Source: Zobellia nedashkovskayae
GTDB taxonomy: Bacteria; Bacteroidota; Bacteroidia; Flavobacteriales; Flavobacteriaceae
Direction: 5' to 3'
Assembly: GCF_015330125.1 (NCBI RefSeq)
Contig: NZ_JADDXR010000002.1
Span: 1,488,001-1,552,000, forward strand
DNA: 64,000 nucleotides
Under the pieces are notes generated by a model that saw only the letters and a program-made list of their open reading frames with translations, did no database searches and had not been told where the DNA came from. Positions 17,767 to 26,128 of this stretch are shown here, one piece after another (position 1 is the stretch's first letter; the number at the start of each line of letters is the position of its first letter). Position numbers and translations under genes: made by a program.

Positions 17767-18840
17767 ATGAAAAAATCAATTGATGGAAAGGCTCTAGTTT
17801 ATTGCGATGGAGCTTTCAATACACCTAATGGGAAAACCGCACACGGCTTGGTTCGTTTTACGGAACGTTACGATATTGTAGGAGTGATAGATGCTAATTA
17901 TGCCGGTAGGGATGCAGGTGAAGTACTTGATGGGAAACCTAGTGGAATTCCGGTTTTTGCAACTATAGATCAGGGTGTTGAAACCTTAAAAGCTTCGGGT
18001 AACACTCCTGAATCACTTGTTATTGGTTTAGCACCTGATGGTGGTCGATTGCCACAAGAAGCAAAAGCTACTATTTCCAAAGCTTTGGAAATGGGTTGGA
18101 ATGTTGATAGCGGACTACATGACTTTTTGACCAACGATACTGCATTGATGGCAATAGCTACCAAAAATAACTGTCGCATTCGTGATGTACGTAAAACACC
18201 GGACAGGGATAAACTCCATTTTTTTACAGGAGAAATAGAAAAAGTAGATTGTCTTAAATTGGCTGTTTTGGGTACAGATTCTGCACTTGGCAAACGTACA
18301 ACAGCATGGCTTTTAGTTCATGGTTTAAGAGATGCAGGTCAAAAAGCGGAGATGATAGGTACCGGGCAAACTGCTTGGATGCAAGGTGCAAAATATAGTA
18401 TGGTTATGGATAGTTGCATCAACGATTTTGTTTCGGGTGAGATTGAACATGCCGTTGTAAGTGCATATAAAAATGAAGACCCTGATGTTATCGTTATTGA
18501 AGGTCAGGGCAGTCTTATGAACCCTGCTTACCCAGGTGGTTTTGAGATTTTGGCAGCCGGAAGACCTGATTATGTCATATTGCAACATGCCCCAAAACGA
18601 TTGGAATATGATGGATTTCCAGGCTATAAAATGCATTCTCTAGCAGAGCAGATAAATGCTATTGAAGTTATTTCTGGTAAAAAGGTAATAGCCATTACTG
18701 TAAACCATGAAGATATGGAAGAAGATGAGATTCTAGAGGCGTGCAAACAAATTACCCTAGAAACAAAACTCCCTGCTTTTGATGTTTTAAAGTATGGAGC
18801 AAAAGAACTAGTGGCATTATTAAAGGAAAAAATTCAATGA
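17767..18840 (+). CDS. DUF1611 family protein (DgcN-like)
   Basis: 357 aa. The central motif GTDSALGKRTT (169-179) is a P-loop-like signature of the DUF1611 family, with IVIEGQGSLMNPAYPG further on. The family includes DgcN, described as a D-glutamate N-acetyltransferase that works with a racemase of the enolase superfamily. Here the next gene, overlapping by 4 bases (ATGA at 18837), is exactly such an enolase-superfamily epimerase, which supports translational coupling and a joint role in D-glutamate or muropeptide metabolism. The chemistry of this copy is inferred from family and neighbours. Confidence 0.75.
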   Translation: MKKSIDGKALVYCDGAFNTPNGKTAHGLVRFTERYDIVGVIDANYAGRDAGEVLDGKPSGIPVFATIDQGVETLKASGNTPESLVIGLAPDGGRLPQEAKATISKALEMGWNVDSGLHDFLTNDTALMAIATKNNCRIRDVRKTPDRDKLHFFTGEIEKVDCLKLAVLGTDSALGKRTTAWLLVHGLRDAGQKAEMIGTGQTAWMQGAKYSMVMDSCINDFVSGEIEHAVVSAYKNEDPDVIVIEGQGSLMNPAYPGGFEILAAGRPDYVILQHAPKRLEYDGFPGYKMHSLAEQINAIEVISGKKVIAITVNHEDMEEDEILEACKQITLETKLPAFDVLKYGAKELVALLKEKIQ

Positions 18841-19898
18841 AAATAACCAATGTGTCTTATGAAAGGCTAGATTTAAAACTCTCAGAGCCTTACACTATCG
18901 CTTATGAAACGATAGATAATACGGTAAATTTTATACTTAAAATTGAGACAGATAGCACCATTGTAGGTTACGGGTGTTCAGCTCCGGACAAGATAGTTAC
19001 GGGAGAACACCCTAAAGAGGTAGAGATGGCTCTAAAAGCACTTATCATTCCCTACCTAAAAGGTAAGGATCCTTTTACATATGCCTTTATCTTAATGGAA
19101 CTTAAAAAGCTTTTAGGCAGAAAATCGTCTTCCTTGGCCATGGTAGATATGGCGCTTTACGATTTAATGTCCAAAAAGGCAGATGTGCCGCTTTATAAGT
19201 TCTTAGGTGGTTATCGTAAGAGCATTGCCACAAGTATAACGATTGGTATTTTATCGTTGGATGAAACATTGGCGCAAGCAAAAGATTTTGTTCAGCAGGG
19301 TTTTTCTATCCTTAAAGTTAAAGGCGGACATAGCTTAGCTGATGATATCGAAAAAATGACGTTGCTCCATGAAAAATTTCCTGAAGTTACTTTTCGATTC
19401 GATGGAAACCAAGGATACTCAGTAGTTGATTCTGTTGCGTTTGTAAAGGCAACAAGCCAAATTGGAATTGAAATTTTTGAGCAGCCTACGAAACAGGAAA
19501 AGGAAGAACGCTTGGGTCAAATTATGGATCAGATAGACATACCGTTAATGGCTGATGAAAGTTTAAAAACTCTTACTGATGTTTTTAGACTTGCCCAAAA
19601 TGAACGGGTAGATATGGTGAATATTAAGCTGATGAAAGTTGGTGGTATTTTTGAAGGGATGCATATCAACTCCGTAGCGAAATCAGCAGGTATTGAAACT
19701 ATGGTGGGTTGCAATGATGAATGTGCTTTGGGTATTTCTGCAGGACTGCATTTTGCACTCTCCAGACCCAACATCCGGTATGCTGATTTAGATGGGCATT
19801 TAGATGTTGTGGATGACCCTTTTAAAGGTTTGTTCAATTTAGAAAAGGGTGTACTATACCCATCGGATGCTCCCGGATTAGGAAAAATAAGTTTGTAA
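18837..19898 (+). CDS. Dipeptide epimerase (L-Ala-D/L-Glu type, enolase superfamily)
   Basis: 353 aa. The catalytic parts of the muconate-lactonising subgroup are present: KVK (Lys160, Lys162), metal ligands Asp189, Glu215 and Asp240 (LMADES), and Lys264 on the opposite face. A DLD motif (Asp317, Asp319) is the feature that binds the free amine of dipeptides in Ala-Glu epimerases. The enzyme therefore probably inverts the second residue of L-Ala-D-Glu from cell-wall turnover; an N-acetyl-D-glutamate racemase (DgcA-like) is the alternative suggested by the upstream DUF1611 gene. It overlaps that gene by 4 bases and ends 4 bases from a convergent gene. Confidence 0.82.
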   Translation: MKITNVSYERLDLKLSEPYTIAYETIDNTVNFILKIETDSTIVGYGCSAPDKIVTGEHPKEVEMALKALIIPYLKGKDPFTYAFILMELKKLLGRKSSSLAMVDMALYDLMSKKADVPLYKFLGGYRKSIATSITIGILSLDETLAQAKDFVQQGFSILKVKGGHSLADDIEKMTLLHEKFPEVTFRFDGNQGYSVVDSVAFVKATSQIGIEIFEQPTKQEKEERLGQIMDQIDIPLMADESLKTLTDVFRLAQNERVDMVNIKLMKVGGIFEGMHINSVAKSAGIETMVGCNDECALGISAGLHFALSRPNIRYADLDGHLDVVDDPFKGLFNLEKGVLYPSDAPGLGKISL

Positions 19899-19902
19899 TA
19901 AA

Positions 19903-22467
19903 CTAGTTTTCTTCACTCTCTTGAATAGAGATATCTCTTCGGAAAGGAATAAACAGAGGATCAACATCTTTTGTCTCACCAACTACCGATTCTATTTCTC
20001 TTTTCAGGTAATTTAAATGGGCAATAGTTAGCCTGTCCGTCATTACGGGAATTGTTCTCTTAATTTTACCTTGAAGGTTTATAAGGTTATCTAATGCTAA
20101 AGAACGAACATCTGTATTGGACGTATAGCCTTCAGAAAGTTTAGCTAAAATACCTTCTACCATCCCTTCTGCTTCGTCGGGTTTGTAGAGGGTAATTAGG
20201 TTAGAGACATATGATTTCTGTAATTTTCTTCGATAGGCGTTCGTTTGGTAGAAAACATTCATATCACCCCAAACCAACTGGTTCAAATCATCCATATAAT
20301 CTTGAGGAAGATAAGGGTCTTCGTCTTCGTAACGTTCGGCAATAAATGTCATTCTACTTAAACGACTTCCGCCTAAAAGATTGAGCATAATACTTTCCAT
20401 AGTCTTCGTAACGGATTCTTTTGATTGCGGAGATTGTATGGCATTTAGTATATCGTTTCGTAACAACCATTTAGGCTCTTTGAAGATATAATTATTCAAG
20501 AAGACCAATGCCTGCTTTTGCTTTTGTTTTTCCACAGGGCGGTACACTTCACCTTCTTCTCCCATGGTTTTTGGAGTAACATAAATACCTGCAATATTTT
20601 TGGAGACGTGAAAAATGTAATCACTATACTGCCCAACAAGATCCTTGTAAATTTGATCCAGATTAGCATAATTATCGCTACTTTTCTCTTGTGTCCATTT
20701 TTTCAAGAACGGCGCAATTCGTTGTAAGTTTAGAATGCCGTACATACTAGCCTGCATGGCATCATCACCTAAATCTTCGGTCTGAGACCTAGGGTCAAAA
20801 TCACGGCCCTCACCACCAAACCAAAGCCTTGGATTGGATGAAACACTGTCTACTACCATTTGGCTTAAAAGGTCTTTTTCGTCCTTAATAGACAAATCAT
20901 CTGCAAATCTAGAATACCCCCATTGAATAGCCCATTTGTCGTAATCGCCTATGCGCGGCATTAAATCTTCTACAGGAATACTGTCTTCTGGTTGTGCCAC
21001 ATAATTAAAACGAGCATAGTCCATGATTGAACTTGTATGTCCGTTCTTTTTTAGAAATGCTGCATCACGTAATTTTTCTACAGGAGTTGCAGAACTAGCT
21101 CCCATATTATGTCTGAGTCCTAACGTATGACCAACTTCATGAGAGGCCACAAAACGGATGAGGTTTCCCATAAGTTCCGTATCGTACTCCATTTTTCTAG
21201 CACGTTCGTCAACAGCACCGGCCTGAACCATATACCAGCTGTGTAATAAGCTCATAAGATTATGATACCATCCAATATGACTTTCTAATATTTCGCCACT
21301 CCTGGGGTCTACAATATTGGGTCCGTAAGCATTTTTTGAAGGTGAAGCAAAATAGCGCAGAACTGAAAAACGCGAATCTTCAAGACTCATGCTTTTATCA
21401 TTTTCTGGCCAAGGCTTACCTATAATGGCATTTTTAAATCCGGCCTGTTCAAAAGCCACTTGCCAATCGTTTATTCCTTGTATAAGAAAAGGTCTCCACT
21501 TTTTAGGTGTAGCAGGATCAATATAATAGACAATAGGGTTTTTTGGTTCTACCAACTCGCCTTGTTTCCATTTTAAGGAATCTTCAGCTTTAGGTTCTAA
21601 TCGCCATCTGTGAATATACGTGTTGCGATCTACTTGTTGTTGATCATCACCATATTCTAAATATGAGCTTGCAAAATAACCTACACGGTCATCGTACAGC
21701 CTTTTTCTCATAGGAACTTTTGGAAGTAGAATAAAGGAATTGTTGATTTCTAAAGTAACTACTCCTGCAAGAATCGCTGCTGGAAGCTCTTTTCTTTTGT
21801 CTAATCCAGATTTGGCCTTATAGGTTTTAACGGTCTTTATTTCGGTATTTAATGGAAACGAATTTATTTCCTTTATATAGGACTTATCTTTTTCAAGGGA
21901 AGTCAGTTTGTAGTCGTCTTTTTTGTCTCCGTTAAGTGCTAATAGAGGATTTTCACCATTTATGAAATCCGTTACATCTATTACATGAGATTGCTTGTCA
22001 TCATTGGTAGCTTTAATAGTAAAAGCTTCAAGAATAGGAGTGATGTTAGAATTATTTACCGCTTTTGAAATGGCATCGTCTTCGCTCGCTGCACTTACTA
22101 ATGTGGCAATACGAAGGAAAATATTATTTGAAGGGCCTTTTTCGAAGGTTATAGTATTTTCTGAAATTTTTTCTCCACCATAGTTTCCGCCTCCAGACGG
22201 TGTTTTTATAAATCTTGTCACCACAAGCATCTCTCGGTTGAAAAGACTATCAGGTATTTCAAAATAATACTTATCTCCTACTTTATGAACATCAAAGAGC
22301 CCTGTTTTAGATATGGCCTCACTAGTAATTAAACGGTCGTAAGCTTTAGCACCTGTTGCCGCTAGGCTTTCTACTTTACCTTTTTTGTTTGATTTTCTAG
22401 CCACGCCAATGGTGCTGCAAGATACAGCCAACAGTAGCAACCCTATGTATGTAAAAAGTTGTTTCAT
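19903..22467 (-). CDS. Large zinc metalloprotease lipoprotein (DUF5117/DUF4953 type)
   Basis: 854 aa. The N-terminus is a lipoprotein signal (MKQLFTYIGLLLLAVSC). Near residue 440 is the extended zinc motif HEVGHTLGLRHNMG, the HExxHxxGxxH of metzincins. Upstream stretches such as VVTRFIKTPSGGGNYGG and IVYYIDPATPKKWRPFLIQGINDW match the large DUF5117/DUF5118/DUF4953 proteins common in Bacteroidota. It is probably anchored in a membrane facing the periplasm or outside; the substrate is unknown. It is convergent with the epimerase gene with only 4 bases between the stop codons. Confidence 0.82.
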   Translation of the reverse strand: MKQLFTYIGLLLLAVSCSTIGVARKSNKKGKVESLAATGAKAYDRLITSEAISKTGLFDVHKVGDKYYFEIPDSLFNREMLVVTRFIKTPSGGGNYGGEKISENTITFEKGPSNNIFLRIATLVSAASEDDAISKAVNNSNITPILEAFTIKATNDDKQSHVIDVTDFINGENPLLALNGDKKDDYKLTSLEKDKSYIKEINSFPLNTEIKTVKTYKAKSGLDKRKELPAAILAGVVTLEINNSFILLPKVPMRKRLYDDRVGYFASSYLEYGDDQQQVDRNTYIHRWRLEPKAEDSLKWKQGELVEPKNPIVYYIDPATPKKWRPFLIQGINDWQVAFEQAGFKNAIIGKPWPENDKSMSLEDSRFSVLRYFASPSKNAYGPNIVDPRSGEILESHIGWYHNLMSLLHSWYMVQAGAVDERARKMEYDTELMGNLIRFVASHEVGHTLGLRHNMGASSATPVEKLRDAAFLKKNGHTSSIMDYARFNYVAQPEDSIPVEDLMPRIGDYDKWAIQWGYSRFADDLSIKDEKDLLSQMVVDSVSSNPRLWFGGEGRDFDPRSQTEDLGDDAMQASMYGILNLQRIAPFLKKWTQEKSSDNYANLDQIYKDLVGQYSDYIFHVSKNIAGIYVTPKTMGEEGEVYRPVEKQKQKQALVFLNNYIFKEPKWLLRNDILNAIQSPQSKESVTKTMESIMLNLLGGSRLSRMTFIAERYEDEDPYLPQDYMDDLNQLVWGDMNVFYQTNAYRRKLQKSYVSNLITLYKPDEAEGMVEGILAKLSEGYTSNTDVRSLALDNLINLQGKIKRTIPVMTDRLTIAHLNYLKREIESVVGETKDVDPLFIPFRRDISIQESEEN

Positions 22468-22797
22468 TGATATAAAAATTTACCGCTCCTATAATTTGGG
22501 ATTACAGGTAGTAGTCGGTATTCGCCCCTTAAAATGTGCCCGTGATGGGTCTTCGTATAAGTAGCGAACGTGTCAGTTCTTACTTTAGTATGGTTGTGGT
22601 TGAGTCTTATTCGCTTTTAACAGAAAATTGCATTGGCTTTAACAAGCCTGCGGCTACAACCCTAGTTATATACGGCAATCTCAATAAAAAAGACGAGTTT
22701 AATATACAATTCTGTTAGGTGGATGTCAATTTTAAAATTGAAAAACAACAAAGAGAACTGTTTTGGTGACTGGATGAAACGGCAATCTTTAAATCTT
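22468..22797. other. 330-base gap with an unusual, G+C-richer segment
   Basis: Between the start of the metalloprotease gene and the end of the exporter gene. The part at about 22490-22720 is clearly richer in G and C than other gaps here and reads open on + for 60 codons without a ribosome site or recognisable protein. I see no tRNA, terminator or promoter in it. It could be a remnant or a repeated non-coding element. Confidence 0.35.
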
Positions 22798-23553
22798 CTA
22801 TCGTATTAGAATCATTACGGCACCCAAGGCTGTTAATACCAAAATCATTTTTCGATAAAAATCCTCTTTAATAATTTTCACTAGACGTATACCTAAGAAA
22901 ACCCCTAAAATAATACCGGGTACCAACTTCAAATCAAATAAAAGGGTTTCAACGGTTATGGTCTCCCAAACAAAAATGTGTAAGGGTAATTTAAGTACAT
23001 TGATTATAAGGAATAACCAAGCGGCAGTACCTATAAATTCGTTTTTTGGGACGCGCATGGCTAAGAAGTAAATGTTACTGAATGCACCACCTAAATTACC
23101 TATCATGGTAGTAATACCTGCAATAGTTCCTACTAGGCCTGCAAAGAGCCAATGCGTGGGCACGGCTTGTGATTTTCTTCTGTCCCACCAGTACATCATG
23201 ACCACACTTACCAAGATTATCATGGCCATGGCAATCTTAAAAAGACCTTCATCCAAATCGTTTCCAATAAAGACACCACAGACAATGCCCACCAGAATCC
23301 AAGGTAAAAATTTCAAAATATGTGCCCAATTGGCGTGCCTATTATAATAAATTACAGCAAAAATATCGCCTACAACCAGTAGTGGAACTACTATGCCAGT
23401 AGATGCTTTTGCCGTAAAGGCAAGGGCCATAAGTGTCACATTAACAATCGCAATTCCTTTAATACCAGCCTTTGAGAGTCCGATAACGGTTGCGGCTGTA
23501 AATGCAAGGGCCCAAGCGGTAAGTGTAATATCAAAAGTGGTAGTTAAAAACAC
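22798..23553 (-). CDS. TauE/SafE family membrane exporter
   Basis: 251 aa, almost wholly hydrophobic with about eight membrane spans, and the family pattern of two repeated halves (GLSKAGIKGIAIV near the start; GTIAGITTMIGNLGGAFSNIYFLAMRV in the middle). The family moves sulphite, sulphoacetate or other organic anions across the inner membrane; the substrate here is not known. The start appears to be GTG at 23553. It is divergent from a sodium symporter gene with 83 bases between them, and a TAnnTTTG box on the minus strand lies 26 bases upstream. Confidence 0.82.
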   Translation of the reverse strand: MFLTTTFDITLTAWALAFTAATVIGLSKAGIKGIAIVNVTLMALAFTAKASTGIVVPLLVVGDIFAVIYYNRHANWAHILKFLPWILVGIVCGVFIGNDLDEGLFKIAMAMIILVSVVMMYWWDRRKSQAVPTHWLFAGLVGTIAGITTMIGNLGGAFSNIYFLAMRVPKNEFIGTAAWLFLIINVLKLPLHIFVWETITVETLLFDLKLVPGIILGVFLGIRLVKIIKEDFYRKMILVLTALGAVMILIR

Positions 23554-23578
23554 GAGAATAGGTTTGGTTTATAAAGGG

Positions 23579-23586
23579 CAAAAGTA
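23579..23586 (-). promoter_or_regulatory. -7 promoter box of the TauE/SafE gene
   Basis: TACTTTTG on the minus strand matches TAnnTTTG. On the opposite strand TATCTTTA (23601-23608) is a one-mismatch box for the symporter gene. Confidence 0.5.
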
Positions 23587-23636
23587 TCCTAAAAAAACAA
23601 TATCTTTAGCGATTCACCTAAAACCCTTTATTATTA

Positions 23637-25448
23637 ATGGAGTTATCTACTTTAGACTACAGTTTTATCATTGTTTTTTTCTCTATTGTTTTAGGTATTG
23701 GGTTTTATGTCTCCAAAAAATCTGGAAAGAATTCATCTGAGTTTTTTCTTTCTGGTAGAACCATGCCTTGGTGGTTGCTTGGACTTTCAATGGTAGCGAC
23801 AACGTTTTCTACCGATACGCCCAATTTAGTTACTGATATTGTTAGAACAAACGGTGTATCCGGTAACTGGGTTTGGTGGGCCTTTTTAATTACTGGTCTT
23901 TTGACCGTTTTTGTATATGCTAAACTTTGGCGTAAATCTAACGTAAATACGGATTTAGAGTTTTATGAAATGCGTTACGGAGGTGCGCCTGCTAGTTTTT
24001 TGAGAAAATTTCGTGCCATTTATTTAGGAGCATTATTCAATATTATTACGATGGCTTCCGTAACCTTGGCAGCTATAAAGATTGGTGGTATCATGTTAGG
24101 TCTTGAGCCGTGGGAAACTGTTGTTGGCGCTGGTCTAATAACTGTTACGTTTAGTGCGCTTGGAGGTTTTAAGGGTGTTGTTTATACTGATTTTGTTTTG
24201 TTCTTTGTTGCTATGGCAGGTGCTATTGGAGCTGCATATTATTTGGTGAATATTCCAGAAGTAGGTGGTATAGAGGCGTTGATGGCAAATGAAAATGTAA
24301 CGGACAAACTGAATATTCTACCTGATTTTAGCAATAAGAAAGCACTGATTACCCTCTTTATTATTCCGCTAGCGGTACAATGGTGGAGTTCTTGGTATCC
24401 AGGGGCAGAACCAGGTGGTGGAGGTTATATTGCACAAAGAATGTTGGCTGCAAAAGATGAAAACCATGCTATTGGTGCCACTTTCTTCTTTAATATTATG
24501 CACTACGCACTTAGACCTTGGCCATGGATTTTAGTGGCTTTGGCTTCATTGGTAGTATATCCAGATGTTGCAAGTATTCATGAAGCTTTTCCGCATATTG
24601 CAGAGGATAAATTAGGTCATGATTTGGCATATTCTGCCATGTTGACCAAATTACCAAGTGGGCTTTTAGGTGTGGTTCTTGCTTCTTTAATTGCTGCTTA
24701 CATGAGTACCATTTCAACCCAGTTAAATTGGGGCTCATCTTATATTGTATTTGATTTTTACAAGCAACAGGTAAACCCTAATGCTACAGAAAAGCAAATG
24801 GTAGCCGTAGGTAGAATTTCTACGGTAGTGCTTATGATCTTAAGTGCGGGACTGGCCTTAGCGCTTGAAAATGCGCTTCAGATATTTGATATACTATTGA
24901 CCTTTGGAGCGGGTACCGGACTCATTTTTATATTGAGATGGTTTTGGTGGCGAATTAACGCATGGAGTGAAATTACCGCTATGTTCGCTTCAGGAATTAT
25001 ATCGATATTATTAAAAACTACTTCTTTGGGTGCATTTCTTTTTGCTGAAACAACGGGAGTTTTTCCAGATTGGATGGAGTATCCTTTTGTAGTATTGGTT
25101 ACAACTGCCATATGGTTGTCGGCGACATTTATGACACAACCAGAATCTAAAGAGACCCTTCGCTCTTTTTATACGCGAATTCAACCTGGTGGTCCAGGTT
25201 GGGCAAAAGTGGTGATGGATGCCAATGCAGACGGACAAAAAATAACTAAAGACAACGAAAAATGGAGTGTGCCGCAAGGTATCACCGCAATGCTTCTTGG
25301 GTGTATTCTTATCTACACCATTATGTTCGCAACAGGTTATTGGATATACGGTAGAACAGAAGCAGCACTATTACTTACGGGAATAGCCGTAATAGCTGCC
25401 TTTCTGCTAATACGGGCATGGAACAAAATGAAAGAAAATATTTTATAG
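23637..25448 (+). CDS. Sodium:solute symporter (SSS family)
   Basis: 603 aa with about 13-14 membrane spans, beginning TLDYSFIIVFFSIVLGIGFYVSKK and carrying the family stretch FFLSGRTMPWWLLGLSMVATTFSTDTPN. This is the SSS layout, which imports sugars, amino acids or carboxylates with sodium. An N-terminal TMPWWLLG and an internal WYPGAEPGGGGYIAQRM resemble the SSS proteins often found with sugar genes in Flavobacteriaceae, but no sugar genes are adjacent, so the substrate is open. Confidence 0.88.
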   Translation: MELSTLDYSFIIVFFSIVLGIGFYVSKKSGKNSSEFFLSGRTMPWWLLGLSMVATTFSTDTPNLVTDIVRTNGVSGNWVWWAFLITGLLTVFVYAKLWRKSNVNTDLEFYEMRYGGAPASFLRKFRAIYLGALFNIITMASVTLAAIKIGGIMLGLEPWETVVGAGLITVTFSALGGFKGVVYTDFVLFFVAMAGAIGAAYYLVNIPEVGGIEALMANENVTDKLNILPDFSNKKALITLFIIPLAVQWWSSWYPGAEPGGGGYIAQRMLAAKDENHAIGATFFFNIMHYALRPWPWILVALASLVVYPDVASIHEAFPHIAEDKLGHDLAYSAMLTKLPSGLLGVVLASLIAAYMSTISTQLNWGSSYIVFDFYKQQVNPNATEKQMVAVGRISTVVLMILSAGLALALENALQIFDILLTFGAGTGLIFILRWFWWRINAWSEITAMFASGIISILLKTTSLGAFLFAETTGVFPDWMEYPFVVLVTTAIWLSATFMTQPESKETLRSFYTRIQPGGPGWAKVVMDANADGQKITKDNEKWSVPQGITAMLLGCILIYTIMFATGYWIYGRTEAALLLTGIAVIAAFLLIRAWNKMKENIL

Positions 25449-25472
25449 TACGGTGTGCAAAGAAGAGGTCAA

Positions 25473-25889
25473 TTATTCTGCATCTTCTAAAACAATCTGT
25501 AGAACTTCATTCGCTTTTATTTCGATAATTGAAGTTGATTTAACCTCATTTTTGCTACCATCATCATTATAAGTAAACGATTTGAATGAAACTTGTTCAC
25601 CATCGTTAAATGCTTCTACTTGATAAATGGTGCGAGGTCCTTGTTCCAATGTTGTTAAGCTATAGGTTTTTAGGCTTTGACCATATTCTTTTTCTGCTCC
25701 AGTACCATGTCTAAGTTTAAAAGTCACGTAGTCTGCTGAAAACCCTGTGGAATTTGCAAAGGAGATTCCAGTATCATTAGAAATTTTGGCTTCTCCGTTT
25801 ACAAGACTAACTTCTTCTTTGTCTTTTGAACAGCTTGCTGATATTACCAGAACAACACTGCAAAGTAGGTATACAATGCGCTTTTTCAT
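25473..25889 (-). CDS. Small hypothetical lipoprotein
   Basis: 138 aa from the ATG at 25889, chosen because it starts a clean lipoprotein signal (MKKRIVYLLCSVVLVISASC); a longer reading from 25964 would put 25 non-signal residues in front. The mature part is beta-rich with no family I recognise. It is convergent with the symporter gene. Its leader holds two CCCAAATC blocks, one of them in the loop of a small hairpin, and these are complementary to the conserved core of the small RNA array at 50187-51204. Confidence 0.7.
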   Translation of the reverse strand: MKKRIVYLLCSVVLVISASCSKDKEEVSLVNGEAKISNDTGISFANSTGFSADYVTFKLRHGTGAEKEYGQSLKTYSLTTLEQGPRTIYQVEAFNDGEQVSFKSFTYNDDGSKNEVKSTSIIEIKANEVLQIVLEDAE

Positions 25890-25942
25890 AATTCTATTTT
25901 TTTTAGGAGGATTTGGGGTCTCCTGATTTGGGAAGGTGCTAC
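25890..25942 (-). promoter_or_regulatory. Leader with repeated CCCAAATC blocks
   Basis: Read on the minus strand, the leader contains TTCCCAAATC and then CCCCAAATCC, the second inside an AGGAG/CTCCT hairpin loop close to the start codon. GATTTGGGG in the small RNA cores can pair with these. A regulatory role is a hypothesis only. Confidence 0.3.
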
Positions 25943-26128
25943 TCTCTAACACCTTATGAATCAACGCCTGTTACTTTGGCTTATTGTATAAATTCGTTGT
26001 GTGGTCTTTAATTTCAACAAAGGAAAGTATTGGATATACTGGATTTTTTATGTGGCATGAAACCAGGCATACCATTTAGAGAAAACTTGCGTTATTAATT
26101 ATCCAAACCTTAATTAACCTACCTGCGC

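Noticed and set aside
22536..22718. 60-codon reading frame on +
   Set aside because: No ribosome site, promoter or recognisable protein; reported only as an unusual segment.
25890..25964. Longer N-terminus for the small lipoprotein
   Set aside because: It would put 25 non-signal residues before a clean lipoprotein signal peptide.
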